Source of the DNA: Aliiglaciecola sp. 3_MG-2023
GTDB taxonomy: Bacteria; Pseudomonadota; Gammaproteobacteria; Enterobacterales; Alteromonadaceae
Assembly (NCBI RefSeq): GCF_030548205.1
Contig: NZ_JAUORV010000015.1
Coordinates: 1 to 64,000, forward strand
DNA length: 64,000 bases
Direction of reading: 5' to 3'
Part shown: positions 40,999 through 49,695 of the stretch, one piece after another
Layout of the letters: every line of letters starts with the position of its first letter
How positions within the stretch are numbered: the stretch's first letter is position 1
The notes under the pieces: model-generated
Seen by the model: only the letters and a program-made list of their open reading frames with translations
Database searches by the model: none
Told to the model about the DNA's origin: nothing
Position numbers and translations under genes: made by a program

Positions 40999-43869
40999 AT
41001 GTCGATTTTGGAATCAAATCACCGTAACAATGAGAACCCCTTTGTTGGATTAAATGCCTTTAGTAGTGATCAAGCTGATTATTTTCAAGGCAGAGAAGAT
41101 GCAACTCAACAGGCACTGTCAAAGCTTCAACACAAAGCGCTATCATCCCAACCATTTTTGTTGCTTTTAGGTAAAAGCGGAGCGGGTAAATCTAGCCTCT
41201 TACAAGCCGGTATTTTTCCTAAATTAGACGAGCTGCAATTAGCGGATGGTAAGGTCGAATTTCGTTCTACGATTATCACCCCATGTAACCTGAGTATCGA
41301 TCCCTTTAAGTCTCTTATTTCGGCCTTGTCAGAAAGTTCTGAGCAAGTAATTGTGGCCAATGAAGATATTAATACCTTGGTTAAAATGAGCAAACAGCAG
41401 CCAGATAAGTTCTTGCAGTTGATGAAGCAAAAAATGGAATCTTGGCCTGCGGATAAAAAGCTCGCAATTGGTATTCTTCAACTCGAACGGCTATTTTTAA
41501 CCGACTCCTTAGGTTACACAGAGCGTCGATATTTCACTGATATTTTAGCAGGTCTGGTGGTCCACTGTGGCATTTTAGTTGTGGCGACATTACGCAGTGA
41601 TTTTTACCACACGTTGTCAGATTACCCGGCATTGCTGCGATTAAAACAAAATGGTGGGCAGCTTGATGTGTTGCCTCCCACATTAAATCAACTCAAGAAA
41701 ATGGTGTTTCCAGAACCTGCTAAACATTTGAAATTTGAGCAGGAAAACGGTGAGCAAGTTAGTTTAGATGAATATATTGCCCAGCGTGCATTTGAGTTTC
41801 CCGATAGTTTACCCTTATTACAATTTGTGTTGTTTCATCTTCATCAAAATCGTTCGCAAAATGGTCTGATTAATTATTCAACTTACCGGAATTTAGGCGG
41901 TTTAGAACGGGCTATTGCTAAAATGACCGAGCAAACCTATGAAAGCTTGGATCGTGCTAATAAGCGTCACTTCCATCGTATTGTAAGTCGCCTGGCAGTG
42001 TTAAGCTTTAAAGGCCATTACGAGAGAGTGTGGGTTGTAGCTGACGACTTATATAAAAGTCATAATGGCAAAGAGCTAGTGGATGCATTTGAAGCTATCG
42101 GCATTATGAAAAGTGAAAAAGGAATTGATGGAAATCTTTATGTAAGCTTGGTGCACGATTGTCTATTCGCCAACTGGCCTCGACTCAATGAAACCTTAGA
42201 CAATCATCAAAAAAAGGTCGAGCTTAAAAACAAATTAGAAGGCCAGGCTTCTGAGTGGAAAAGCGCTACGCGCCCTTCTGCTTATTTGCTTTCACCGGGT
42301 AAATCATTGGATGAAGGAGAGTCTATTCTTAAACAAGGTGGATCCATAAGCCCTACGTTAAGAGCCATGATCCATGCTTCCATTAAGCGTGCAAGTCTCA
42401 AATATCGTGTTGGATTTGGCCTGGCCATAGTGCTGTTGATGATCTTTGGTTTTATGGTGAACCATGCTTATGACGCAAAAGTAAATCAAAAAATTGCTGA
42501 GGCTAAGTTGAATGAAAGCCATGAATTAATAGAATTTCTAATTGATGAAAGTACTAAATTAGAAACCATTGGGAGGTTAGATTTAATTCAGGAAAGTTCG
42601 AAACGTTCATTGGAATATTTAAGCACAGTTGCGCCCAAAGATGACTCTACAGCCGCCAAGTTGAGTCGCAGCCAAACCTTTTTCCAACTTGGGAAAGTTT
42701 ATTTAGAGAACAGGCAGTTCTCCGGTGCCCTAGACGCGTTTAACAAAACCCTCGAATTGGATACTGAGCTTGTTGAGATTCACCCAAACGGGTTTACCTA
42801 TGTATTGGAATTGGCTCATGCTAACTATTGGATTGCGATGACACATTTGCGGGCAGGCGATGTTCAAAAAGCCGAGCAATATTTTCAGTTTTATCAAGCC
42901 AATGCTTATGATCTGGTTGAATTGCAGCCTGATAGTCCCATTGCCAAAATAGAGCTTTCCCGAGCATATTCAAATTTAGCCAAAATTGCCGCCCAGCGGG
43001 GACAACTTGAAAGTGCCAGCCAAAGCTTTTTTGAAGCTGTAAAATTTACTGAAAAAGGCAGAGCAGCAGCCCATGTGAACGATTTATTAGAAGCGGCCAG
43101 CGCTTATACTTGGTTAGCCAATAAGTATTATTCAGAATTAAAAATTGCTGAATCCCTTGAGATGAATAAGGGCGAGCAAAGACTAAGAGCATTGATTTAC
43201 AAAAAAGAACGCTCTCCTGCCAATGCAATGGCTACAGCATATTCCATGTGGAAATTGGCAAATGAAAATATGTTAGTTGGCCAATATAAACAAGCTGATG
43301 CAGTGCTAAATGATCTTAAGGTTGCCTGTGCTAAAGGAATGGCCACTGAAAATGCGGATATTCAATGGCAATATCTAGATGCATTTAGTGATGCCGCTCT
43401 GGCCCAAATGGCCATGTTAATGGGTAACAATGACAAGGCTAGTAGCTTATTTGCTCAAAGCTACAGAAAGCTTGGAGCTACCAATGGTGATTTAATGGGG
43501 CAGTGGCAAAATGCTTTCTATGAACGGCAATACTGGTTAGCTCGACTTCATCATGACACTGGCAATCAGCAAGCGTTTGAATCTGCTAGGCTAGTTGTGA
43601 CGAGTGCAGACCACAAAGATGCAATGAAATGGAAAGTTCGTATAGCGACTTTATCTGGTAATGAAGTAAGCTTTGATATTCTGCAATCCGATGAGATATT
43701 GAAACCTCAATTGTTGATTGCGGCGCTGGAGTATTATAGTTTTCACCGTCATTTAGAAAAATTAGAACGATTATGGCAACAAGTTCCTCAAGAAATGTGG
43801 TTAAATAAAGATCTTGAAGAGTTGCGTGACACTCTGCGCAAACAAATTCGAGAATTCACGTCACAGTAA
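40999..43869 (+). CDS. Membrane-anchored STAND NTPase (nSTAND1-like) with TPR domain
   Basis: A 956-residue protein with three parts. Residues about 14-400 are a STAND/NACHT-like NTPase: NPFVGLNAFSSDQADYFQGR lead-in, Walker A GKSGAGKS (58-65), and the sensor strand VVATLRSDFYHTLSDYP (about 194-210). The Walker B region reads GILQLERLFL (158-167) where nSTAND1 proteins have VVDQFEELFT, so the metal-binding Asp is Leu160. A membrane segment at about 471-491 (GLAIVLLMIFGFMV) follows, then a periplasmic region of TPR-like repeats (from about 550, for example AKLSRSQTFFQLGKVYLENRQFSGALDAFNKTLEL). Such proteins act as signalling scaffolds; the trigger is unknown. Divergent from the TonB-ECF operon. 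Confidence 0.82.
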   Translation: MSILESNHRNNENPFVGLNAFSSDQADYFQGREDATQQALSKLQHKALSSQPFLLLLGKSGAGKSSLLQAGIFPKLDELQLADGKVEFRSTIITPCNLSIDPFKSLISALSESSEQVIVANEDINTLVKMSKQQPDKFLQLMKQKMESWPADKKLAIGILQLERLFLTDSLGYTERRYFTDILAGLVVHCGILVVATLRSDFYHTLSDYPALLRLKQNGGQLDVLPPTLNQLKKMVFPEPAKHLKFEQENGEQVSLDEYIAQRAFEFPDSLPLLQFVLFHLHQNRSQNGLINYSTYRNLGGLERAIAKMTEQTYESLDRANKRHFHRIVSRLAVLSFKGHYERVWVVADDLYKSHNGKELVDAFEAIGIMKSEKGIDGNLYVSLVHDCLFANWPRLNETLDNHQKKVELKNKLEGQASEWKSATRPSAYLLSPGKSLDEGESILKQGGSISPTLRAMIHASIKRASLKYRVGFGLAIVLLMIFGFMVNHAYDAKVNQKIAEAKLNESHELIEFLIDESTKLETIGRLDLIQESSKRSLEYLSTVAPKDDSTAAKLSRSQTFFQLGKVYLENRQFSGALDAFNKTLELDTELVEIHPNGFTYVLELAHANYWIAMTHLRAGDVQKAEQYFQFYQANAYDLVELQPDSPIAKIELSRAYSNLAKIAAQRGQLESASQSFFEAVKFTEKGRAAAHVNDLLEAASAYTWLANKYYSELKIAESLEMNKGEQRLRALIYKKERSPANAMATAYSMWKLANENMLVGQYKQADAVLNDLKVACAKGMATENADIQWQYLDAFSDAALAQMAMLMGNNDKASSLFAQSYRKLGATNGDLMGQWQNAFYERQYWLARLHHDTGNQQAFESARLVVTSADHKDAMKWKVRIATLSGNEVSFDILQSDEILKPQLLIAALEYYSFHRHLEKLERLWQQVPQEMWLNKDLEELRDTLRKQIREFTSQ

Positions 43870-43896
43870 ATAATCAAATAGAAGTACTCCAAAAAT

Positions 43897-44781
43897 ATGA
43901 TGATAGGTGAAATTGCTGCTCTGAGCACAGCTTTGTGCTGGGCCGTAGCAGCACGTATGTTCCGAATATTAGGCAAAAACTTTTCGCCTTTAGCGCTAAA
44001 TTTATGGAAAGGATTAGCCGCAATTGGCATTTTGCTGATTATTACCCAGTTTTTTCTTCCTCAGGTGTCTGTATCTAACTCAACCATGTTGTGGCTGCTA
44101 TTTAGTGGTGTTATCGGTATTGGACTGGGAGATACCTTTTTCTTCCAAGCACTGAATAAAATTGGCGACAGTCAATCTATTTTAGTTGCTGAAACCCTGG
44201 CGCCTATTTTTACCGCATTACTGGCTATGGCTTGGATTGCTGAATGGTTAACCTGGCAACAATGGTGCGGTATTGCCTTGGTATTATTTTCAGTGGACAT
44301 GATCATTAAGATTCAAAAGCGTTCCGGTTTTGAGCCCTTCGAATTAAGTGGCTATATTTATGCTGGTCTGGCTGCCATGTGCCAAGCCGTTGGGGCGGTT
44401 GTGAGTCGGGATATTCTTACCTCAACAGGAATCGATGCCTTCAATGCCAGTCAAATTCGATTAATTGGCGGGCTAGGAATTATTGTTATTCTGATGTTCA
44501 TAACCAAACAAAAATGGCTGCCGACGACTGACAATGTGAAACGTACATGGTTGTTTTTCACCGGCGCTACCGTAATAGGAACATTCGCCGCTTTGTATCT
44601 GCAAATGGTTGCCTTTACCTATACTAAGGCTGCGGTCGTACAAACCTTGTTCGCCATGAGTGTGATTCTATCGCTGGTCGTGGCTAAAGTACTGGGGGAA
44701 AAGGTCAGCGGCAAAACGACGATTTGGTCAATTATCGCGTTAATAGGAGTGGGTGTGCTGGTGGGTTTAGAGCACCTGTAA
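43897..44781 (+). CDS. EamA-family (DMT superfamily) transporter
   Basis: A 294-residue inner-membrane protein with ten hydrophobic segments in two EamA halves (GEIAALSTALCWAVAARMFRILG ... and GYIYAGLAAMCQAVGAVVSRDIL ...). The family exports metabolites, amino acids or nucleotides; substrate cannot be assigned. It starts 27 bases after the STAND-TPR gene, so the two may be co-transcribed, though no functional link is evident. Shine-Dalgarno signals are weak; the second ATG (43900) is an equally good start. Confidence 0.88.
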   Translation: MMIGEIAALSTALCWAVAARMFRILGKNFSPLALNLWKGLAAIGILLIITQFFLPQVSVSNSTMLWLLFSGVIGIGLGDTFFFQALNKIGDSQSILVAETLAPIFTALLAMAWIAEWLTWQQWCGIALVLFSVDMIIKIQKRSGFEPFELSGYIYAGLAAMCQAVGAVVSRDILTSTGIDAFNASQIRLIGGLGIIVILMFITKQKWLPTTDNVKRTWLFFTGATVIGTFAALYLQMVAFTYTKAAVVQTLFAMSVILSLVVAKVLGEKVSGKTTIWSIIALIGVGVLVGLEHL

Positions 44782-44899
44782 AACCCGCCTTGTTAGGCAG
44801 TTTGCTTTGGCTTAGTTAAATTAATTTATTATTCGATGGAATAATTGCGTTTTTTATTCGTTATCCAAGTGTCATTTACATAAACACGAGGAAACGAAG

Positions 44900-45268
44900 A
44901 TGACTAAGCTAAATAAAATATTAAACCTAATGGTAATCGTTGGGATGGCCCATGCAAGCACGGTTACTTTGGCAGCCGGCGTATTAACTCTCAACCAGCG
45001 AGCGCCTGATTCACGTGTTTCAACAGAGATTGCCAATGTTTTGGATACCACAGTGAGTGGCCAAACTAAATTTACCGAGGAGGGCTTCGCTTACCAACGC
45101 CCTTCTACCGAGATAGATATGACAATCGCCACTGGGGCAGGGAATGAACGTAAAGAGATCCACAGCATTTTTGATATTCGGATGGGCAAAGGGGTGAAGC
45201 TCAACGAAGATGCCTATAGCGCACAAGACGTTATCGACAACCTAATCGCAAAGTCGAAAAGGGACTAA
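44900..45268 (+). CDS. Small exported protein, function unknown
   Basis: A 122-residue protein with a signal peptide (about 1-26, ending VTLAAG) and a short mature part (TLNQRAPDSRVSTEIANVLDTTVSG ... IFDIRMGKGVKLNEDAYSAQDVIDNLIAKS). No cysteine pair, lipobox or known domain is present. It has GAGGAAACG before the ATG and stands alone between the DMT transporter and the ribosomal operon. No family was recognised. Confidence 0.65.
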   Translation: MTKLNKILNLMVIVGMAHASTVTLAAGVLTLNQRAPDSRVSTEIANVLDTTVSGQTKFTEEGFAYQRPSTEIDMTIATGAGNERKEIHSIFDIRMGKGVKLNEDAYSAQDVIDNLIAKSKRD

Positions 45269-45345
45269 ATACAGCTTACAAGAATTGGTTTTATTGCTAA
45301 AAGTGACGGAGCTATTACCTACCTCACTTTTGTATGAAATATATG

Positions 45346-45374
45346 TTGCCTTAAGTGTCGGCTTTATATACAAT
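45346..45374 (+). promoter_or_regulatory. Sigma-70 promoter of the rpsF operon
   Basis: TTGCCT (45346-45351) and TACAAT (45369-45374) with a 17-base spacer form a good vegetative promoter, giving a leader of about 80 bases before rpsF. Confidence 0.6.
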
Positions 45375-45424
45375 TCGCGCCCTTAAATCAGCTATCACTT
45401 TTAGTTCCTTGTCTCAACACAGTT

Positions 45425-45463
45425 TAGCTGAGCTGTAAGAGGCTACAACCGTAAGGAGCAACA
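45425..45463 (+). promoter_or_regulatory. Candidate S6:S18 autoregulatory leader element
   Basis: The leader just before rpsF contains a short hairpin-forming segment with a CCG trinucleotide (TACAACCGTAAGGAGC) next to the ribosome-binding site AAGGAG. A leader RNA with a conserved CCG that binds the S6:S18 complex is known in many bacteria; the match here is by position and the CCG only. Confidence 0.35.
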
Positions 45464-45886
45464 ATGCGTCATTACGAAATCGTGTTTATGGTCCACCCTG
45501 ACCAAAGTGAACAAGTTCCAGGTATGATTGAACGTTATACCGGAATTATCACGAATGACGGCGGAACAATCCACCGTTTAGAAGACTGGGGCCGCCGTCA
45601 ATTGGCATACCCAATCGAAAAATTGCATAAAGCACACTACGTACTAATCAATGCTGAAGCCACTGCAGAAGCAATTGAAGAGCTAGAAACTGCTTTCCGT
45701 TTTAATGATATTGTTCTTCGTAACCTTGTTATGCGTACCAAAGGAGCTGAAACTGAACAGTCTCCAATGGCGAAAGAAGAGCGTCGTGATGATCGTCGTG
45801 ACGACCGTCGTCAGGAACGCACTGAAAAGCAAGAAGAAGCACCTGCTGCAGCTGTAGAGCCTGCTAGCACTGAAGACAAAGCATAA
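45464..45886 (+). CDS. rpsF: Ribosomal protein S6 (bS6)
   Basis: bS6 (140 residues) sits on the platform of the 30S subunit, beside S18. The family start [21 protein letters not shown] and the RNA-contact segment [23 protein letters not shown] are present. The C-terminal tail after about residue 105 is long, charged and low-complexity (DDRRDDRR and a Glu/Ala-rich end), as is common in this group, where RimK may add Glu. It opens the operon rpsF-rpsR-rplI, with AAGGAG before the ATG. No priB gene lies between rpsF and rpsR. Confidence 0.97.
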   Translation: MRHYEIVFMVHPDQSEQVPGMIERYTGIITNDGGTIHRLEDWGRRQLAYPIEKLHKAHYVLINAEATAEAIEELETAFRFNDIVLRNLVMRTKGAETEQSPMAKEERRDDRRDDRRQERTEKQEEAPAAAVEPASTEDKA

Positions 45887-45897
45887 GGAGACAGACA

Positions 45898-46125
45898 ATG
45901 GCTCGTTTTTTTAGACGTCGTAAATTTTGCCGTTTCTCAGCCGAAGGTGTTGTTCAGATCGATTATAAAGACATCGCTTTGCTGAAAAACTATATCACTG
46001 AAAGTGGTAAAATCGTACCAAGCCGTATCACTGGAACTAGCGCTAAATATCAGCGTCAGTTGTCAACTGCTATCAAGCGCGCACGCTTCCTAGCATTGCT
46101 TCCATATACTGATTCTCACAAGTAA
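45898..46125 (+). CDS. rpsR: Ribosomal protein S18 (bS18)
   Basis: bS18 (75 residues) is a small basic 30S protein that pairs with S6. The sequence [18 protein letters not shown] and the core [35 protein letters not shown] are almost invariant. AGGAGAC precedes the ATG, which comes 11 bases after the rpsF stop. The single Cys11 is in the usual position for the Cys-plus version of S18. Confidence 0.97.
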   Translation: MARFFRRRKFCRFSAEGVVQIDYKDIALLKNYITESGKIVPSRITGTSAKYQRQLSTAIKRARFLALLPYTDSHK

Positions 46126-46153
46126 TCGTTGGCGTAAATAAGAGGTAGCAAAG

Positions 46154-46606
46154 ATGGAAATCATTCTACTAGACAAGATCGCCAACCTGGGCGGCTTGGG
46201 TGACACTGTCACTGTAAAATCAGGATATGCACGTAACTTCCTTTTTCCTCAGAAAAAAGCAGTTCCTGCAACTAAAGCAAACGTAGAAAAGTTTGAAGCA
46301 CAACGTGCTGAACTTGAAGCAAGCATTGCTGCAACTTTAGCTACTGCTGAAGCTCGCGCTGCTAAAATCGCTGAGCTTGGTGAAGTAACTATTGCTTCTC
46401 CTGCTGGTGAAGAAGGTAAGCTTTTCGGTTCAGTTGGTACTCGTGATATTGCTGATGCAATCACAGTTGCTGGCGTTGAAGTTGCTAAATCTGAAGTGAA
46501 ATTGCCTACTGGTACTTTGCGTGAAACTGGTGAGTTTGAAATTGACTTACAGTTGCATTCAGATGTAATGACCACAGTTAAATTGGTTATCATCCAAGAA
46601 GCATAA
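46154..46606 (+). CDS. rplI: Ribosomal protein L9 (bL9)
   Basis: bL9 (150 residues) has the N-terminal RNA-binding domain [40 protein letters not shown], the long linking helix (about 40-80, rich in Ala and Glu) and the C-terminal domain [14 protein letters not shown]. It bridges the 50S L1-stalk region and helps keep the frame. It is the last gene of the operon and is followed by a strong terminator. Confidence 0.97.
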   Translation: MEIILLDKIANLGGLGDTVTVKSGYARNFLFPQKKAVPATKANVEKFEAQRAELEASIAATLATAEARAAKIAELGEVTIASPAGEEGKLFGSVGTRDIADAITVAGVEVAKSEVKLPTGTLRETGEFEIDLQLHSDVMTTVKLVIIQEA

Positions 46607-46629
46607 ATCTTAGATTTATCATTTCAAAA

Positions 46630-46653
46630 ACCTCGCTCTGGCGAGGTTTTTTT
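46630..46653. terminator. Bidirectional terminator between rplI and prsT
   Basis: A 7-bp stem (ACCTCGC / GCGAGGT, loop TCTG) is flanked by A5 on the left and T7 on the right, so it can end both the ribosomal operon (plus strand) and prsT (minus strand). Confidence 0.88.
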
Positions 46654-46736
46654 ATGGGTAAAATAAAATCATATGGCCATGTGGTTCAACGGCTGAGGTG
46701 TTTAGGAAACATCATCAAGCTAACTCAAGACCGATT

Positions 46737-49550
46737 TCAACGTTTTTCGATTTCTTTGAGTAGTAACTCGGCATCCGTTTTTTCTGTGAAAAACACATTC
46801 GAGGCCAAGACTTCGTTGAGTAACCTTTTTGCTTGGTCGGTTTTACCCAGTTTTTCTAATGTGTAAGCTAAGTGGTATTTCAGCTCTGGGTTGCTTGCAT
46901 CTCGAGTTATCGCATCGCGCAGTACTGTGATACTTTTTTCGTAGTTGCCTTGTTTAGCAAGTATCCACCCGTAGTTACTTAGAATAGTTACATTATTACT
47001 ATCCAGTGCTAAAGCTTGCAATGAATAATCTTCACTTCTGTTTAAGTCATCGGGTAAATATAAATACGCCAACCGATTAAGTAGCGCCGCTTTGTTCGGC
47101 ATATTATCGGTCTCTAGTAAATATTGGTACTGTTCGATAGCAATGGATGATTGACCATAGTAAAAATGAAATTGGGCAAGCAAGCTACGTGGAAAATAGG
47201 CTTCCGGGTATTTGTTCACAATGTGATTAAGTACCGTTAAAAATTCTTTATCTGACATCCCATTAGCGACATGAGCATAGAGCTTAGCCAGAGCTAATTC
47301 ATACTTATCATCTATTTCTAATATTTGAAAGTAGTACTGTTTAGCCACGTCAAATTGTTGTTTTGCATCATTTAACTCACCAAGCTTCAACAATACATCA
47401 GGATTAGTAGCATTGCTTTGTTGAAGTGTTTTAAGCTGTTTTTCAGCTTGTGTGAGATGATTCAAGGTAATTAATTGCGACACGTATTGTAAGTGCAAAT
47501 TTATGTCTTTAGGTTTTAACTGATGTGCTTGTGCAACCGCTATTAATGCTTTTTCTTTTTCATTTATCGCTAAATACAACTGACTCAGTGCCAATAAGTT
47601 AAACGCTGTTTTTTCTATCAGTTTTTCATATTTATTAATCGCTCTTAGGGCTTTGTCATTGTCTTTCAACTTGATCAGAAGCTGTGCTTCTTTTAATACA
47701 TATAATGGGTAACGCGGCTCTAAGCGTTGGAGACTTTGTGCTAAACGCAATGCCGGAGTAAAATTAGCCTGTAGCTCGTTAATTTGTAACAAGCCCTCCA
47801 TTGCTTGTAGATTATTGATATCTTGCTTGAGTATTGACTGATATAGGTTGTTAGCTTTATCCGTATTAGACATAGCCAAATTTATTCTGGCCAATCTCAG
47901 TTTAACCGCTATATCGCTGGTATTAATGCTGAGCAATTTTTCAAGTGTCAGTAGTGCTTCTGGGTACCGTTTTAAACGACTTTGTACAGTCGCAAGGTTA
48001 TATAATGCTGAATAAGATTCCGGGTTTTCGGCTAGGACATTTTGTATAGCAGCCATTGCCTGAAGATCTTGGCTTTGCATGATCAGCATCGCAGTATCTA
48101 GATTTTTAACATCCACATCATTAGGGATTAACTTTTTAAGTTTAGTCAGACTCTGGTTTGCTGCGTTGAGCCTCTTTGCATCCATGTTTACCATGCAGTG
48201 TTCAATGAGAACCATTTTATTGTTGGGGTATGCTGTGATCAAATTGTCCAATTCAGCCAAAGCAGCGTCGGTTTTACCTCTTGAGATTGCAACCTGAACA
48301 GCAAACAATTTGTATTCCACTTGTTCAGAGAAGTCTCCTTCAAGTCTATCTAATAAAGCAACAGCCCTATGAGGTTTATGGTTTACCAAATATAGCCCAC
48401 CTAAAAATAATGACTGGGAGAGGTTATTGGTGATTTGCATTTGGTATTTTTCAAATGTTTCTAAAGCCGCATCAAAGTCGTAAAGTGCCGAGTAGGTTTT
48501 AGCTAATAGATAGGCGGATTGAAACTCGCCGCCAGTGCGCATATTGTATTCTGCTAAATCGTCCCTGGCACTTTGGTATTGCCCAAGTAAAAAAGAAACC
48601 GTCCCCCTTAAATATGAAAAAGTCGGATATTCGTCGATCAAATATCTTGGTAAACCGTTGAGCCTATTGGCTAACACTTGCATCTGTTTATAGCCGTCGC
48701 TGTCGTTAGCGGTTTTAACCGCCAACCAATTACGCGCGAATTGCACGTATAAATCATTGGGCGACTCTACTAGTAACTTGTCAGATAGGGAAAAAGCCTT
48801 ATCCAGGTCATTACTTGCGATATAAGCATCAACGAGGTTACGGGCGATGGCGGGCTCAGTTGGATTGATCTCAAGGGCTCTATTTAAGTGAAGAATTGCT
48901 TGTTGAATATCACCTTGAGATCGGGCTAGCTGGCCTTTTAAGCGCCAAGTTTCTGCGTTTTCTGTTGAGACTTGTAAGGCGCTCTCAATTTGATTATTGG
49001 CCAGAGCATAGTTTTTTTCGATCAGTGCAATTGTCGCTAGTCCATTTATAGACTCAATGTGACCGGCATCGACCGCTAAATTTTGTTGATAAAATTGATT
49101 GGAACATTGGTAATCTAACAAGTTAATACAAGCTGTAGCTTTATAGATATTCCATTCCATTTGATTTTTCTGCGATAGCCTAGCGCTATAATCGAGTTCT
49201 ACTAATTGTTTATATTTTTTTAAATTAAGCAGCGTTTCTGCCCATTCAGCAAACACTAGGTTAATATCTACTCGCTGTTGGATTGCCTCGCGAATCTGCG
49301 TTTCTGCCTCTTTATACAGTTTGTTTTTTACCAGTAGTTTGCTTAATAGTACTTTTGCTGACAGATCTCTGGGGTTGTCTTGAAGTGCATTTTTAACGTG
49401 GATATAGGCTTCTTCATATTGCCCTTGTTGGAAGCTTGAAAGTGCTTTTTCATAATCAGAATTGTCTGCACTGACGACCTGGCTGAGAGCACAACCGGCA
49501 ATTAAAATGATAAATTTGTAAAAACGGTACTTCAGGTGATGTTTTTTCAT
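46737..49550 (-). CDS. prsT: PEP-CTERM system TPR-repeat lipoprotein PrsT
   Basis: A 937-residue lipoprotein with lipobox LIAGC (Cys20) and about twenty TPR-like repeats through its length (for example YEKALSSFQQGQYEEAYIHVKNAL and AETWRLKGQLARSQGDIQQAILHLNRALEINP). Length and repeat pattern match the PrsT family, which is linked to exosortase/PEP-CTERM and exopolysaccharide loci. Its role, perhaps assembly of surface polymer, is inferred. It lies just downstream of a choice-of-anchor A PEP-CTERM gene but is split from it by a terminator, and it has its own -24/-12 promoter candidate at 49646-49662. The exosortase itself is not in the window. Confidence 0.8.
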   Translation of the reverse strand: MKKHHLKYRFYKFIILIAGCALSQVVSADNSDYEKALSSFQQGQYEEAYIHVKNALQDNPRDLSAKVLLSKLLVKNKLYKEAETQIREAIQQRVDINLVFAEWAETLLNLKKYKQLVELDYSARLSQKNQMEWNIYKATACINLLDYQCSNQFYQQNLAVDAGHIESINGLATIALIEKNYALANNQIESALQVSTENAETWRLKGQLARSQGDIQQAILHLNRALEINPTEPAIARNLVDAYIASNDLDKAFSLSDKLLVESPNDLYVQFARNWLAVKTANDSDGYKQMQVLANRLNGLPRYLIDEYPTFSYLRGTVSFLLGQYQSARDDLAEYNMRTGGEFQSAYLLAKTYSALYDFDAALETFEKYQMQITNNLSQSLFLGGLYLVNHKPHRAVALLDRLEGDFSEQVEYKLFAVQVAISRGKTDAALAELDNLITAYPNNKMVLIEHCMVNMDAKRLNAANQSLTKLKKLIPNDVDVKNLDTAMLIMQSQDLQAMAAIQNVLAENPESYSALYNLATVQSRLKRYPEALLTLEKLLSINTSDIAVKLRLARINLAMSNTDKANNLYQSILKQDINNLQAMEGLLQINELQANFTPALRLAQSLQRLEPRYPLYVLKEAQLLIKLKDNDKALRAINKYEKLIEKTAFNLLALSQLYLAINEKEKALIAVAQAHQLKPKDINLHLQYVSQLITLNHLTQAEKQLKTLQQSNATNPDVLLKLGELNDAKQQFDVAKQYYFQILEIDDKYELALAKLYAHVANGMSDKEFLTVLNHIVNKYPEAYFPRSLLAQFHFYYGQSSIAIEQYQYLLETDNMPNKAALLNRLAYLYLPDDLNRSEDYSLQALALDSNNVTILSNYGWILAKQGNYEKSITVLRDAITRDASNPELKYHLAYTLEKLGKTDQAKRLLNEVLASNVFFTEKTDAELLLKEIEKR

Positions 49551-49645
49551 GGGATCTCTGACGAATCAGGTTGTTGTCTATATGGGAAATAATGTTTTAA
49601 TTTACCTTGATATTGGTGAATTAAAAAGCCACATTGGTTAACACT

Positions 49646-49662
49646 AGCAATAAAAAAGCCCG
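49646..49662 (-). promoter_or_regulatory. Candidate sigma-54 promoter of prsT, overlapping a terminator
   Basis: On the minus strand CGGGCTTTTTTATTGCT has GG-N10-GC spacing and ends TTGCT. The GC lies 97 bases before the ATG of prsT. The -24 element and spacer are the 3' arm and U-tract of the upstream gene's terminator, so the GG may be there by chance; the matched distance argues for function. Confidence 0.5.
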
Positions 49663-49678
49663 CTAATTAACGGGCTTT
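49655..49678 (-). terminator. Terminator of the choice-of-anchor A gene
   Basis: AAAGCCCG (49655-49662) and CGGGCTTT (49671-49678) form an 8-bp stem; on the minus strand a T6 tract follows. It ends the transcript of the PEP-CTERM gene at 49696-50616. Confidence 0.85.
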
Positions 49679-49695
49679 CCAAACAATCAAAGTGT

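Noticed and set aside
46654-46736. Possible small RNA or tRNA-like sequence between rplI and prsT
   Set aside because: The segment has a short CATATGGCCATGTG dyad but no complete fold, and it lies past a bidirectional terminator.
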